Origin: Epulopiscium sp. Nele67-Bin004
GTDB taxonomy: Bacteria; Bacillota_A; Clostridia; Lachnospirales; Cellulosilyticaceae
DNA: 25,341 nucleotides
NCBI GenBank assembly: GCA_002007315.1
Contig: LNZQ01000127.1
Span: 1 to 25,341 of the forward strand
Reading direction: 5' to 3'
The notes beneath the pieces were generated by a model. The model did not search any database. It saw only the letters and a list, made by a program, of their open reading frames with translations, and was not told the origin of the DNA. Each line of letters starts with the position of its first letter. The first letter of the stretch is position 1. This document shows positions 1 through 8,409 of the stretch, in pieces. A program made the translations under genes and the position numbers.

Positions 1-3000
1 GCATTACGTTCAACACAAGACGTTCGTGTTAAAGGCTGTACAGTTCAGTTTGCGACAGACACAGCAGGCGGCGGAGCTGGATACGGAGTTTGTATCCAAG
101 GTATCAACAACGACACAGGAAACCTTGGTGACGCTTATGACTCGATGAACAATATCGTTGAAGAATCAACATTTATTAATCTTCGTCACGGTATTTTGTT
201 GCAATATTGGACACACAACAACCTTGTTATTAACAATATGTTATATGGAAGCGGATACGGAGCGATTGACCTTCACGGGGAAGACGAGTATTTGAATGAA
301 ATTGCATACAACACAGTGTATAACACATATTGGGGTGGTGCGATTGAGCTTGGAAACTCGGGAGCAGGACACGACCTTGCAGGTCCACTAAACTTTGTAC
401 ACAACAACTACTTAGAAGACAACTATCGTGGTATTGACATTGAGTTTGGTACGCCAGATACAATCGTTGAATACAACACAATTAATGGTACGACAGAAAA
501 TGCAACACGTCTTCGTCACTCATACCGTAGCATAATTCGTTACAATGAGTACTTAAACAGTAATATCGGTGTACTTGTTGAAGAACATGCGGGATATAGC
601 TATGACGGGCTTACTGATTGGGGTGCAGGTTCACCAGTTGAAAATGATGTGTATGGAAACACGTTTAAAGGCGTTAACACACTATATAGCGTTAGCGATA
701 CAGCAGGAGCAGACAGCGGAAACACAATTTCAGACTATAGCGGAACAAGCTCAGCAGTTGTGGATGAAAGTCCAAACGCACACCTTGTTGCACTTGTGCC
801 AAGCACTAGCAGTTTCACAGTTCCATTTTTGCCATACAACGAAACGCATATGATTTTTGTTCAAGGTGACAGTCTTGGACTTACGCCATATTCATCAAAT
901 CAAAATGTGACAAGTATCACAGTTGGCGACGTGACAGTTGAGTCTGGAAAAATGGCGACCATTCCGCTTGAAGTTGGGGCGAACAACATTGAAGTTGTTA
1001 TTGTATCAGAAGATGGAAGCACAACGAAAACTTACACAGTTGTTGCAAATAGACTTGCTGAAGGACAAGAAATGATTGTTCCTGTACAAAACGTGTCTAT
1101 AAACGGTGGTTCACCAAGCGTTCCATTAAACTATGACTATGTGCTTGACGTTGTTGTGTCACCAGCAAACGCTACTAATAAAGAAGTAACTGTTGAAATT
1201 TTGGGTGGAACAGACGTTGATGGAAATGCAGTTGATGGAAATAGCATAATCAAAATTGACGACGAGTTAAACGTGTATCCACAAGCTATGGGGACGGCTA
1301 CTGTTAGAGTTACGACAGTTGAAAACCCTAGTATTTACACAGACGTTGTTATTTCGATTGTTAGCGAAATGCCAAAATTTGATTTAGACGAAAACGCAGA
1401 AAAATTAAACATCGTTGGAGCGACTGCAACTGTTAGCGATAGCAACGGTCCAGAAAATGCTATTGATGGCGATATGGCAACTCGTTGGGCAGGTGCGTCA
1501 GGGCAAGCGGACGACGGAACAGTGTTACCAGTTGAGTTTGTTGCCACACTTGATGAGGCAATGTTGCTTACTCACGCACAAATAGCTTGGTTTAGCGGTG
1601 ACGCTCGTAGCTACCAATTTACTATGTATGTGTCTGAAGACGGTGAAAACTGGACAGAAGTTTATGACGGGGCAAGCACTGGACTTATATCATCACTAGA
1701 GCCTGTGCCATTTGATACACCAGTATTCGGTAAATACGTTAAATATGAAGGACGTGGAAGTATCGTTACTTCAACTGAAGCTGTTAACTTGTGGAATGGT
1801 TTCTGGGAATTTGAAGTTTGGGGGAAAGATCCAAACGCAGTGACACCAGACGAACCAGACGTTGATGAGCCAGAAATAGAGACGCCAGATGTTGAAGAAC
1901 CAGAAACAGAGACACCAGACGTTGATGAACCAAGCGTTGAAGATTTCATTGACCCAGAAATTCAAGAAAAAGTTGAAGAAATGTTTGATGCACTAGAAGA
2001 AGAAACTAAAATAGAAATTACTGAAACTTTGGTTGAAGACCTTGAATTTGTTGTTGGAACAAACAACCTTGTAAACTTTAACACTATCGTTGAAGCGTTA
2101 AATGGCGTGTTGCAAGAAAGCGTTGTTGACCTTGCGAAAACTGTGTTTGCTGAAGTTGAAGAACTACAAAACGCTGTTATTACAACAACTGAAGTTAACG
2201 AAGGACTATCAACATCAGTTCAAATTGGTAACCAAGTTATACACACAATGTATTTCAACGTATATTATGTTGATATGTTAACTAGAGATATGAACAAACA
2301 AGCAGTTATCGTTGGACCAATTCAAATCGTTGGAACAGTTGCAACGACTAGCACGCCATCATACAGCTTTAGCGGAAGTTATAGCGGGTCTGACCTTGAA
2401 GGGCTTGAAAATAGAGTTATTGCAACAGCAGTTGTGACAACTGAAACAACTGATACAACAAGCAATGACACAGTAACATCAACTGTTACGGCAACACCAA
2501 CAGTGTCAACTACAACTACAACAACTACTACTAACAAATCATTTGCGGACGTATTAAGCACAGCTTGGTATTACACAGATGTGACAAACGTTGTTGCGAT
2601 AGGGCTTATGGGTGGACTTACAGATAGCGAGTTTGCACCGCTTGAAACAGCGACACGTGCACAGATTGCAACGATACTGTTCCGTATGAGCGGTGACTCT
2701 GGTGCGAGTGGTGTGGCTAACTTTAGCGACGTTGTGGCTGATGCTTGGTACGCTGATGGTATAAATTGGGCTGTTTCAGCAGGAATTTATAATGGCTTTG
2801 AAGATGGAACGTTTAGACCAAACGATGAAATAACTCGTGAACAACTTGCAGCGATAGTATGCAGTTATGTTACTTATAAAGAAGGAACTCAAACGGCAAC
2901 TGGAAACTTAAACAGTTTTGCAGATGGAGCAGATGTTTCGGCTTGGGCAAAAACTGCTGTTGAGTGGGCTGTAGGTGAAGGTGTTATCGGCGGTAAAGAT

Positions 3001-3072
3001 GGTAATAAGCTTGATCCTAAAGGAACGGCAACACGTGCTGAGATTGCAGCGATAATAAATAGATTACAATAG
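1..3072 (+). CDS. SLH-anchored surface protein with beta-helix and F5/8C domains (5' partial)
   Basis: The frame is open from base 1, so the start lies outside the window; the internal ATG at 145 is not the start. Numbering codons from base 1, residues 1-235 have the Asn/Gly/Tyr-rich rungs of a right-handed parallel beta-helix of the kind seen in polysaccharide lyases and hydrolases. Residues about 284-350 resemble a cadherin-like beta-sandwich, 364-452 a bacterial Ig-like domain, and 469-610 an F5/8 type C (discoidin) carbohydrate-binding domain with the AIDGDMATRW signature. An acidic Pro/Glu/Asp linker and a Thr-rich stretch (about 810-840) lead to three SLH domains (847-897, 905-960, 975-1023) that should bind pyruvylated secondary cell-wall polymer. 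The protein is therefore probably a surface-displayed glycan-active enzyme or adhesin. No catalytic residues can be assigned, so substrate and activity are unknown. A hairpin terminator follows the stop codon. Confidence 0.9.
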   Translation, partial: ALRSTQDVRVKGCTVQFATDTAGGGAGYGVCIQGINNDTGNLGDAYDSMNNIVEESTFINLRHGILLQYWTHNNLVINNMLYGSGYGAIDLHGEDEYLNEIAYNTVYNTYWGGAIELGNSGAGHDLAGPLNFVHNNYLEDNYRGIDIEFGTPDTIVEYNTINGTTENATRLRHSYRSIIRYNEYLNSNIGVLVEEHAGYSYDGLTDWGAGSPVENDVYGNTFKGVNTLYSVSDTAGADSGNTISDYSGTSSAVVDESPNAHLVALVPSTSSFTVPFLPYNETHMIFVQGDSLGLTPYSSNQNVTSITVGDVTVESGKMATIPLEVGANNIEVVIVSEDGSTTKTYTVVANRLAEGQEMIVPVQNVSINGGSPSVPLNYDYVLDVVVSPANATNKEVTVEILGGTDVDGNAVDGNSIIKIDDELNVYPQAMGTATVRVTTVENPSIYTDVVISIVSEMPKFDLDENAEKLNIVGATATVSDSNGPENAIDGDMATRWAGASGQADDGTVLPVEFVATLDEAMLLTHAQIAWFSGDARSYQFTMYVSEDGENWTEVYDGASTGLISSLEPVPFDTPVFGKYVKYEGRGSIVTSTEAVNLWNGFWEFEVWGKDPNAVTPDEPDVDEPEIETPDVEEPETETPDVDEPSVEDFIDPEIQEKVEEMFDALEEETKIEITETLVEDLEFVVGTNNLVNFNTIVEALNGVLQESVVDLAKTVFAEVEELQNAVITTTEVNEGLSTSVQIGNQVIHTMYFNVYYVDMLTRDMNKQAVIVGPIQIVGTVATTSTPSYSFSGSYSGSDLEGLENRVIATAVVTTETTDTTSNDTVTSTVTATPTVSTTTTTTTTNKSFADVLSTAWYYTDVTNVVAIGLMGGLTDSEFAPLETATRAQIATILFRMSGDSGASGVANFSDVVADAWYADGINWAVSAGIYNGFEDGTFRPNDEITREQLAAIVCSYVTYKEGTQTATGNLNSFADGADVSAWAKTAVEWAVGEGVIGGKDGNKLDPKGTATRAEIAAIINRLQ

Positions 3073-3093
3073 ATAGAATAGATATATTTTTTG

Positions 3094-3121
3094 GGGACGT
3101 CTTAGGGCGTCCCTTGTTTTT
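3094..3121 (+). terminator. Rho-independent terminator after the SLH protein
   Basis: GGGACG (3094-3099) pairs with CGTCCC (3108-3113) across an 8-base loop, followed by a T-rich tail TTGTTTTT. It lies 21 bases after the stop codon of the SLH gene. Confidence 0.8.
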
Positions 3122-3122
3122 G

Positions 3123-3151
3123 TTTGCAGTTATGTTTGATTGTGGTATAAT
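3123..3151 (+). promoter_or_regulatory. SigA-type promoter with extended -10 for the HsdS-like gene
   Basis: TTTGCA (3123-3128), a 17-bp spacer, then TATAAT (3146-3151) preceded by TGG, which gives an extended -10. The predicted start point is near 3158, so the leader is very short and runs straight into the ribosome site GAGGTGAT (3161-3168). Confidence 0.6.
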
Positions 3152-3171
3152 GGGGGAAAAGAGGTGATCGA

Positions 3172-4056
3172 ATGAGTAAGATTGAAGAAATGTTGGTGGA
3201 GTTGTGTCCAAATGGAGTGGAGTATAAAAATCTTGGCGGAACGCTCAAAATAAAAAATGGAAAGGACTATAAATCGTTCGCATCTGGTGAAGTTCCTGTT
3301 TACGGAAGTGGGGGCATTATAGCCTATATTGATACACCTGTATTTAACAAAGCATCTGTTTTAATACCACGTAAAGGGTCTATTGATAAATTGTATTATG
3401 TTGATACTCCGTTTTGGACAGTCGACACTATATTTTATACAGAAATAAAAACCGATGTAGTAATTCCTAAATATATCTTTTATTTTTTACAAAAAGAGCA
3501 TTTGGAAAATAAAACTTATTCAGGTGGAACGCCTAGAGCTAATACAGATGCATATTATAAAGATGGAACGATTCCTTGGTTACGTACTCAAGAAGTAAAA
3601 TTTGTAGATATATATGATACAGAAATAAAAATCACCGAACAGGCAATTCAAAATTCAGCTGCTAAATGGATACCGAGCAATTGTGTTATTATTGCTATTT
3701 CTGGTGCAACAGCAGGACGTTCTGGAATAAATAAGATACCTTTAACAACTAATCAACATTGTTATTGTTTAGAAATTGATGAAACACGAGCTTTATATAA
3801 ATATGTATTTTATTGGGTTAGTTTTAATTATGAAAACATAAAGGGATTAGGTCAAGGAGCAAGAGGAGATTTAAATTCTAGTATAATAAAATCATACCCT
3901 ATACCAATACCACCAATTGAAGAACAACAACGCATAGTCGACATACTAGACAAATTCGACACCTTAGTTAACGACCTAACTATCAGTTTACCTGTCGAAA
4001 TAAAAGCTAGAGAACAACAATACGAGTATTATAGGGACAAACTATTAAATTTTTGA
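3172..4056 (+). CDS. Orphan, internally shortened type I restriction specificity subunit (HsdS-like)
   Basis: HsdS proteins choose the DNA target of type I restriction-modification complexes through two target-recognition domains (TRDs), each followed by a conserved helical spacer. Here residues about 15-112 look like a first TRD, but at residues 112-116 the sequence passes directly into the TYSGGTP...IPWLRTQEV start of a second TRD. The central conserved spacer is therefore absent. Only the C-terminal spacer remains (IPIPPIEEQQRIVDILDKFD, then a QYEYYRDKLL end). The length is 294 aa against roughly 400 for the family. No hsdM or hsdR is visible in the window. The TRD portion is very AT-rich, whereas from about base 3930 codon use becomes host-like, as expected after TRD shuffling by recombination. 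It could be a silent cassette, a half-subunit that dimerises, or a decaying remnant. Family assignment is firm; function is uncertain. Confidence 0.88.
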   Translation: MSKIEEMLVELCPNGVEYKNLGGTLKIKNGKDYKSFASGEVPVYGSGGIIAYIDTPVFNKASVLIPRKGSIDKLYYVDTPFWTVDTIFYTEIKTDVVIPKYIFYFLQKEHLENKTYSGGTPRANTDAYYKDGTIPWLRTQEVKFVDIYDTEIKITEQAIQNSAAKWIPSNCVIIAISGATAGRSGINKIPLTTNQHCYCLEIDETRALYKYVFYWVSFNYENIKGLGQGARGDLNSSIIKSYPIPIPPIEEQQRIVDILDKFDTLVNDLTISLPVEIKAREQQYEYYRDKLLNF

Positions 4057-4073
4057 TACACCCGTCAACGTAG

Positions 4074-4099
4074 GGGCGGTCACATCACACTGGCCGCCC
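4074..4099. other. GGGCGG/CCGCCC intergenic hairpin
   Basis: A 9-bp stem with one G-T wobble, GGGCGGTCA (4074-4082) against TGGCCGCCC (4091-4099), loop of 8. It lies 17 bases after the HsdS stop but has no T-run on either side, so it is a poor classical terminator. Similar GGGCGG-core hairpins lie at 6858, 16748 and 18261. Confidence 0.6.
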
Positions 4100-4132
4100 G
4101 CATATGATACGACGACCAACAATCATATATGG

Positions 4133-4151
4133 GGGAATATTCCCTTTTTTT
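4133..4151 (+). terminator. Possible terminator: palindrome plus T7
   Basis: The perfect palindrome GGGAATATTCCC (4133-4144) is followed directly by seven T. The stem is short once a loop is allowed, so this may be a weak terminator helped by the stronger hairpin just upstream at 4074-4099. Confidence 0.45.
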
Positions 4152-4166
4152 GTCGTCAAAATTTAG

Positions 4167-4195
4167 TTGACACTTGCCAAAAATAAGAGTATAAT
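4167..4195 (+). promoter_or_regulatory. Consensus SigA promoter for the chemotaxis receptor
   Basis: TTGACA (4167-4172), exactly 17 bp, TATAAT (4190-4195). Both hexamers are perfect. The flagellar sigma factor often drives receptor genes, but this site looks like housekeeping SigA. Confidence 0.85.
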
Positions 4196-4251
4196 CTACT
4201 AAAAAAATAGACATAATACAACAATTTATACACAGGGGGATATGATTTAAA

Positions 4252-6228
4252 ATGCCACAAAAAATCAGAAGTTTATCAACAACATTGCGTGCTACGGTAT
4301 ACGGGATAGTTGTATCGCTAGTAGTAATTAGCGTGGGTTCACGAGTAATAGGCGATATTTCAACTTTGAGGGAGCTTGACGAATCAAAAGTTTTGGGTGA
4401 CTTATATACAGCGTCTGTAGAATTTGAACAATTAATTTCAGAGAAAATTTTAATTATCGACAATTTAGCTTATGACATTGCTTACCACAATTTAGACCAA
4501 AATCTCGACTACTTAGAAGACTACCTACATAATATGAAGACATCAGATGACGATATAATTTCTATGTATTATGCAACACTGCCAGATCATGGGATAATTC
4601 ATTCGGCTTATTGGCGACCAACCGACCCAAGCTGGATAATGCAAGAACGTAACTGGTACAAAGATACACAGGGCACGACAAAAACAATTTTAACCGACCC
4701 ATATCTTGACGCAAACAACGATATAGTTGTAACCATCGCAAAACGTGTGCACAAAAACAACCAAGAAATCGGGATAATAGCTATGAACGTTTCGTTTAAA
4801 GACCTTGGCGACGTAATAAAAGACCTTGACCATGGGGACGGGCTGTATACGTCGGTGCTTGACGGCAATCACAACATTCTTATGCACCCAGACGAGTCAG
4901 TTTTGCCAACAGCGGACGGTATGACAAACTTGGACGACACGGACTCAAAAATGACAAACTTGCTTGATTACCCACAAAATACTATTTCAATAAACACAAA
5001 TATGTATGGTGAACGAGCTTATGGGGCATACGTGCAAGTTACAGAAACAGACTGGTTTATAGTAACCAACTACCCAGTTAGCTATACGACAAACGCCGTG
5101 TTAGAGATTATACTTCTTGGGATAGCCCTAACAGTGGTAACAATCGCAATTTGTACAGTTGCTATAAACCGCATAACGAAAATTTATTTGTCGCCGATTG
5201 ACGACGTTGCAAAAGCGTTGCAAGAAATTAGCCAAGGTAACTTGCGACACGACACAAATCATATCGCAAAAAACAGCACCGAAATGGTAATACTAGTTGA
5301 CTCGTTACAAACGGTGTCATCAAGTCTAAACAACTATATAGGCGAAATCAGCGACACACTTACAAACTATGCACACGGTGATTTTACTCATCAACCAACG
5401 CAAAACTATGTGGGCGACTATAGTACAATAAAAGTGTCGTTATTAAATATATCTGACAGCCTAAAAGGATTGTTAACAAATACCGTGAAATCAACAGAAA
5501 AAATGACGGTAGCAGTTGATAATATGGCAGCGTCTGCGAATGAGCTTGCAAAAGAAAGCACGGTACAATCAAACTTGCTACACGACTTCAAAGAAAGCAC
5601 GATGCAAGTTACAAACCAAATTTTGGGCAACATAGACAAAATTAACGAAAGCAACGTGGGCATATCTCAAATGGCAAACACAGCGAACAATTCAAAAGAA
5701 GTTACAAATGGCTTGGTGCTTGCGATGGAACATATAAGCACGTCAACACAGGACATTAGGGAAATAATAAAACTTATTGAGGAGATTGCCGACCAAACGA
5801 ACTTGCTTGCACTTAATGCGGCAATCGAGGCAGCAAGAGCAGGTGAAAGCGGAAAAGGGTTTGCGGTAGTTGCGGGTGAAGTTCGTGACTTGTCAAACAA
5901 AACTTCAGAAATTGTAAAACAAATTTTTGATATGATACAAAACAACTTAGCAAGCATAACCGAAGGTGAAACGATGATGAAACTTACGGAAAAAACGCTT
6001 GAAGAAATTATCGACACAAGCAACAACTCGGCAAAACTTTCGCAAGAAGTGCATAGCAATGCATTGACGCAAGGGAAAGAACTGCAACAGCTTGTTAGCC
6101 AAATTGAAAAGCTGTCAGAACAAATCTCGCACAACGTTGGAATATCGCAAGAAAATCTATCAATAAGCGAAGAACTGTCAACACAAAACAACAATTTGAA
6201 AGAACAAATGAACAAATTTAAGATTTAA
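4252..6228 (+). CDS. Methyl-accepting chemotaxis protein with Cache sensor domain
   Basis: A membrane receptor that should bind a small ligand outside the cell and control CheA through CheW. The order is: transmembrane helix at about residues 13-33; extracellular dCache-like domain (about 35-275); second membrane helix (about 282-304); HAMP linker (about 305-360); and a long coiled-coil signalling domain. The hairpin tip carries the signature [20 protein letters not shown] near residues 511-530. The Cache domain has RNWY at 133-136 and PYLD at 150-153, partly matching the RxWY...YxD pattern of amino-acid-sensing dCache_1 domains; one expected aromatic position differs (Trp for Tyr five residues before the Arg), so the ligand is only a guess. 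The 658-aa length is normal. The start follows an AGGGGGA ribosome site (4234-4240). The next gene begins 16 bases downstream and is probably co-transcribed. No C-terminal CheR/CheB-tethering pentapeptide is visible. Confidence 0.95.
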   Translation: MPQKIRSLSTTLRATVYGIVVSLVVISVGSRVIGDISTLRELDESKVLGDLYTASVEFEQLISEKILIIDNLAYDIAYHNLDQNLDYLEDYLHNMKTSDDDIISMYYATLPDHGIIHSAYWRPTDPSWIMQERNWYKDTQGTTKTILTDPYLDANNDIVVTIAKRVHKNNQEIGIIAMNVSFKDLGDVIKDLDHGDGLYTSVLDGNHNILMHPDESVLPTADGMTNLDDTDSKMTNLLDYPQNTISINTNMYGERAYGAYVQVTETDWFIVTNYPVSYTTNAVLEIILLGIALTVVTIAICTVAINRITKIYLSPIDDVAKALQEISQGNLRHDTNHIAKNSTEMVILVDSLQTVSSSLNNYIGEISDTLTNYAHGDFTHQPTQNYVGDYSTIKVSLLNISDSLKGLLTNTVKSTEKMTVAVDNMAASANELAKESTVQSNLLHDFKESTMQVTNQILGNIDKINESNVGISQMANTANNSKEVTNGLVLAMEHISTSTQDIREIIKLIEEIADQTNLLALNAAIEAARAGESGKGFAVVAGEVRDLSNKTSEIVKQIFDMIQNNLASITEGETMMKLTEKTLEEIIDTSNNSAKLSQEVHSNALTQGKELQQLVSQIEKLSEQISHNVGISQENLSISEELSTQNNNLKEQMNKFKI

Positions 6229-6244
6229 AGCCAAGGAGATAATG

Positions 6245-6568
6245 ATGAATATTGCACCAATAGAACCATTTAATATTGACCCAAGAGAAGTAACTATAGA
6301 GCAGATGGCTATACAAATAATAGTGAAAGAGCAAGAGCTTTTAGCAGCTAGAGAAATGTACGAAAAACAACTTTCCACGATGAATGAACTTATGTCGCAT
6401 TTGTCCAAACAACAAGGGACGGTTGAATCAGCATTTAATGACCGTATGATTAAAAAGACGATTACCGACGTTAACGAACTACAAACGGTGATGAAATTTA
6501 TTGATAGCCAGTTACACCAAATTAATACAGTTTATAAAGCTGAAGTTGTGAAACAAGCTAAAGCATAG
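6245..6568 (+). CDS. Small helical protein of unknown function, downstream of the MCP
   Basis: I do not recognise this 107-aa protein. It is predicted to be almost entirely alpha-helical, with long Glu/Lys/Gln-rich stretches (about residues 20-55 and 65-100) that could form a coiled coil. It has no Cys, signal peptide or membrane segment. Two adjacent ATG codons (6242 and 6245) are possible starts. The AAGGAG site at 6233-6238 sits 3 bases before the first and 6 before the second, so 6245 is favoured. The gene starts 16 bases after the receptor stop with no promoter or terminator between them and ends at a strong terminator, so it is probably the second gene of a two-gene transcript. A link to chemotaxis is inferred from position only. 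Confidence 0.8.
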   Translation: MNIAPIEPFNIDPREVTIEQMAIQIIVKEQELLAAREMYEKQLSTMNELMSHLSKQQGTVESAFNDRMIKKTITDVNELQTVMKFIDSQLHQINTVYKAEVVKQAKA

Positions 6569-6570
6569 AG

Positions 6571-6597
6571 AAAAGACGTCAAGAGGCGTCTTTTTTT
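6571..6597 (+). terminator. Rho-independent terminator of the MCP operon
   Basis: AAAAGACG (6571-6578) pairs with CGTCTTTT (6587-6594) around an 8-base loop, with seven T at 6591-6597. Confidence 0.88.
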
Positions 6598-6602
6598 GCC
6601 CC

Positions 6603-6631
6603 TTGACGACAAAACTATTTAGATATAAACT
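6603..6631 (+). promoter_or_regulatory. Weak candidate promoter for the 62-codon gene
   Basis: TTGACG (6603-6608), 17 bp, TAAACT (6626-6631, four of six matches). TATAAA at 6624 gives a better hexamer but only a 15-bp spacer. Its position between the upstream terminator and the next gene's ribosome site supports a promoter here, but the -10 is not certain. Confidence 0.4.
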
Positions 6632-6660
6632 ATAAAAAACTGCTAAAAGGAGAACTCAAA

Positions 6661-6849
6661 ATGCATAGAACAACTAGCAACTACCAAGATATTTTGTTAT
6701 CACCAGAGGAAAAGGCAACAGTGCACAACGACGCTATCGCACATGAAATCGAACAAAATAAGGCAATCGCTGAATATTGCACTCCTGATTCTATTATCAC
6801 AAGCGAACCAAAAATTACAGGACAAGCAATGCCAGTAGTGTTTCCATAA
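6661..6849 (+). CDS. Small hypothetical protein (62 aa)
   Basis: I do not recognise the family. The gene has a good ribosome site (AAAAGGAGAA) about seven bases before the ATG and sits between a terminator at 6571 and an intergenic hairpin at 6858, which is what a real short gene looks like. The protein is hydrophilic and mildly acidic, with a helical middle (SPEEKATVHNDAIAHEIEQN) and a Pro-ending tail. There is no signal peptide, membrane helix or Cys pair. It is convergent with the propeller-like gene on the minus strand. It could be a regulator or a spore- or phage-derived small protein; nothing in the sequence decides between these. Confidence 0.65.
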   Translation: MHRTTSNYQDILLSPEEKATVHNDAIAHEIEQNKAIAEYCTPDSIITSEPKITGQAMPVVFP

Positions 6850-6857
6850 CATTTTAT

Positions 6858-6877
6858 GGGCGGTCTACTGGTCGCCC
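6858..6877. terminator. Hairpin between convergent genes
   Basis: GGGCGGTC (6858-6865) pairs with GGTCGCCC (6870-6877), including two G-T wobbles, around a TACT loop. It sits between the stop codons of the 62-codon gene (plus) and the 451-codon gene (minus), so it could serve both. T-runs are poor on both sides. Confidence 0.5.
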
Positions 6878-6900
6878 GTACATATATTGCTATACTTACA

Positions 6901-8256
6901 TTATTTTTTCATAGGGGCATCAAAATTCGTGCCTTGCTCCATAAAAGCTTTTGCCATATTTTTCATGGAATCAGCCGATTTTTTAGGCTTAGCTGGCTGA
7001 CCACTTTCGCCAGATTTTTTAGGCTTAGACAAATTAGACGGCATAACTTTTGCAGGCTTATTCATAAGCGGATTAGCCATACCCCCAACTTGCGGTGGTG
7101 CTTGAACTTGCTGTGATTGCGATGGTTGTTGCATTTGTGGTGGTTGTTGTACTTGTAGTGGTGCAGACTCCGGTGGCTGCGTTCTACGTGGTTCATCTTC
7201 CACATACAAAGAACGTGACGGCTTTTCAACTTGTGGGGTAGCTTGTTTCGCCATACGATTTAACGCCAAATCAAACTTCATTTCAAGTCCCGCCAAAAAC
7301 AACTCAAGTTCAATATTTGACGACTTATCAGGGTGCACCCCATACACATCTAAATTACATATAATAGGAAGTAACAACCGAATCGGCGTAATTTGTGAAT
7401 ACATTGCCGTTGATGAAATCGGTAAATCTGTCTTATTGCAAAACTTTGTGTACACCAAATTATCTTGAACAGAATTTTTTATAGGCATACTAAAGTTTTT
7501 TCCGTTGTCCACAGATAATGACGTATATAACACGTCGCCGTCAACATATGATAACCAAATAGCGTCAAGGTATGCTAACACTGCAACTTCGCTAGGCTTA
7601 GCAACAGTACCAATAACCGCTGTATCCCTCCCGTTTGTATATGCAACTTGATATTGACCGTACATATTATAAACGTAGGCAATATGTATTTCATCGTTTA
7701 CTATGCAAGGCGAAAAATGTGTTATCGGAACGTCTGTGCTTACGGCAATGCTAGGTTTAGACATGCCAAGCATCAAACTATAAATATTCATAGGGTCGTC
7801 TTCCGACACATAAAATATTAAAATACAATCGTTATAATGAAGAACAGAAATGTCTATCGGTTTAAAATGAGTCACTAGGCTTGCAACAGCCGAAATAGTG
7901 CCAAAAATAACTTGGTGTAACAACGTAGTGTTGCCGTATTTATCGAGTGCAGTATAAAAAAAGTGTAAATCATTATCGATAAAAACTAAGTTAAAGTCTG
8001 AAAATGTGAAGTCATTTTCTTCAAACAACACGGTTTTATGGTCTGGACGACAATAAATTATTTGACCCCTAGTATTTTTTGCGACTGTGTGAAGTTCTTC
8101 TTTATTATCAATTGCAGAGGCGTAACAATCGGTGCAATTTGAAATTATTAGTGATGCCCTCGAAAACCCCGTAGAACTATACGTCCACGAAAAAAGCGAT
8201 TGCTTTTGCTTAATTATTTTTAGTAGGACATTCTCAGTTGAATATAAAAATATCAT
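6901..8256 (-). CDS. Beta-propeller-like protein with Q/P-rich and basic tail, unknown function
   Basis: A 451-aa protein I cannot place in a named family. Residues about 1-300 contain repeated strand-rich blades with motifs such as LHFFYTALDKYGNTTLLHQV and ISYVDGDVLYTSLSVDNGKNF-like segments, suggesting a sialidase-type or related beta-propeller. No Asp-box set or catalytic residues can be assigned. After a helical piece (about 310-345) comes a low-complexity tail: a Pro/Gln-rich block (about 345-395), then a Lys-rich end with two PKKS motifs and a helical KNMAKAFMEQG segment. There is no signal peptide or membrane helix, so it should be cytoplasmic or part of a spore or other assembly. The start is supported by AAGGAG (minus strand, 8264-8269) seven bases upstream. 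It is divergent from the cysteine-rich gene at 8410 and shares its 153-bp upstream region. Confidence 0.8.
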   Translation of the reverse strand: MIFLYSTENVLLKIIKQKQSLFSWTYSSTGFSRASLIISNCTDCYASAIDNKEELHTVAKNTRGQIIYCRPDHKTVLFEENDFTFSDFNLVFIDNDLHFFYTALDKYGNTTLLHQVIFGTISAVASLVTHFKPIDISVLHYNDCILIFYVSEDDPMNIYSLMLGMSKPSIAVSTDVPITHFSPCIVNDEIHIAYVYNMYGQYQVAYTNGRDTAVIGTVAKPSEVAVLAYLDAIWLSYVDGDVLYTSLSVDNGKNFSMPIKNSVQDNLVYTKFCNKTDLPISSTAMYSQITPIRLLLPIICNLDVYGVHPDKSSNIELELFLAGLEMKFDLALNRMAKQATPQVEKPSRSLYVEDEPRRTQPPESAPLQVQQPPQMQQPSQSQQVQAPPQVGGMANPLMNKPAKVMPSNLSKPKKSGESGQPAKPKKSADSMKNMAKAFMEQGTNFDAPMKK

Positions 8257-8291
8257 AATATCACTCCTTCTACTATATACTTATTGAGAGC

Positions 8292-8329
8292 GAAAATAAT
8301 TTATACATAAGAAAATAATTTATACATAA
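8292..8329. repeat. Tandem 19-bp direct repeat in a divergent promoter region
   Basis: GAAAATAATTTATACATAA occurs twice head to tail (8292-8310 and 8311-8329) with no mismatch. It lies between two divergent genes, 36 bp upstream of the minus-strand start and 80 bp upstream of the plus-strand start. It could be a regulator-binding array or a recent slippage duplication. Confidence 0.9.
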
Positions 8330-8335
8330 ATGGTA

Positions 8336-8363
8336 ACCAATACCCGCTGATTTCCATATATTA
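8336..8363 (+). promoter_or_regulatory. Possible SigK-type sporulation promoter for the cysteine-rich gene
   Basis: AC (8336-8337), 17 bases, then CATATATTA (8355-8363), which fits the known SigK pattern AC-(16-17)-CATAnnnTA. No good SigA hexamer pair is visible upstream of this gene. Such short motifs arise easily by chance in AT-rich DNA, so this is only suggestive. Confidence 0.4.
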
Positions 8364-8409
8364 GTTATTGGAAGTGACAATTCAGCAATCATATAGGAGG
8401 TAATAGATT

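Noticed and set aside
5667..6215. 182-codon minus-strand frame inside the chemotaxis receptor
   Set aside because: Antisense of the conserved coiled-coil signalling domain; low-complexity Ser/Cys composition and no start signals.
6603..6660. Riboswitch before the 62-codon gene
   Set aside because: The leader is too short and shows no conserved fold.
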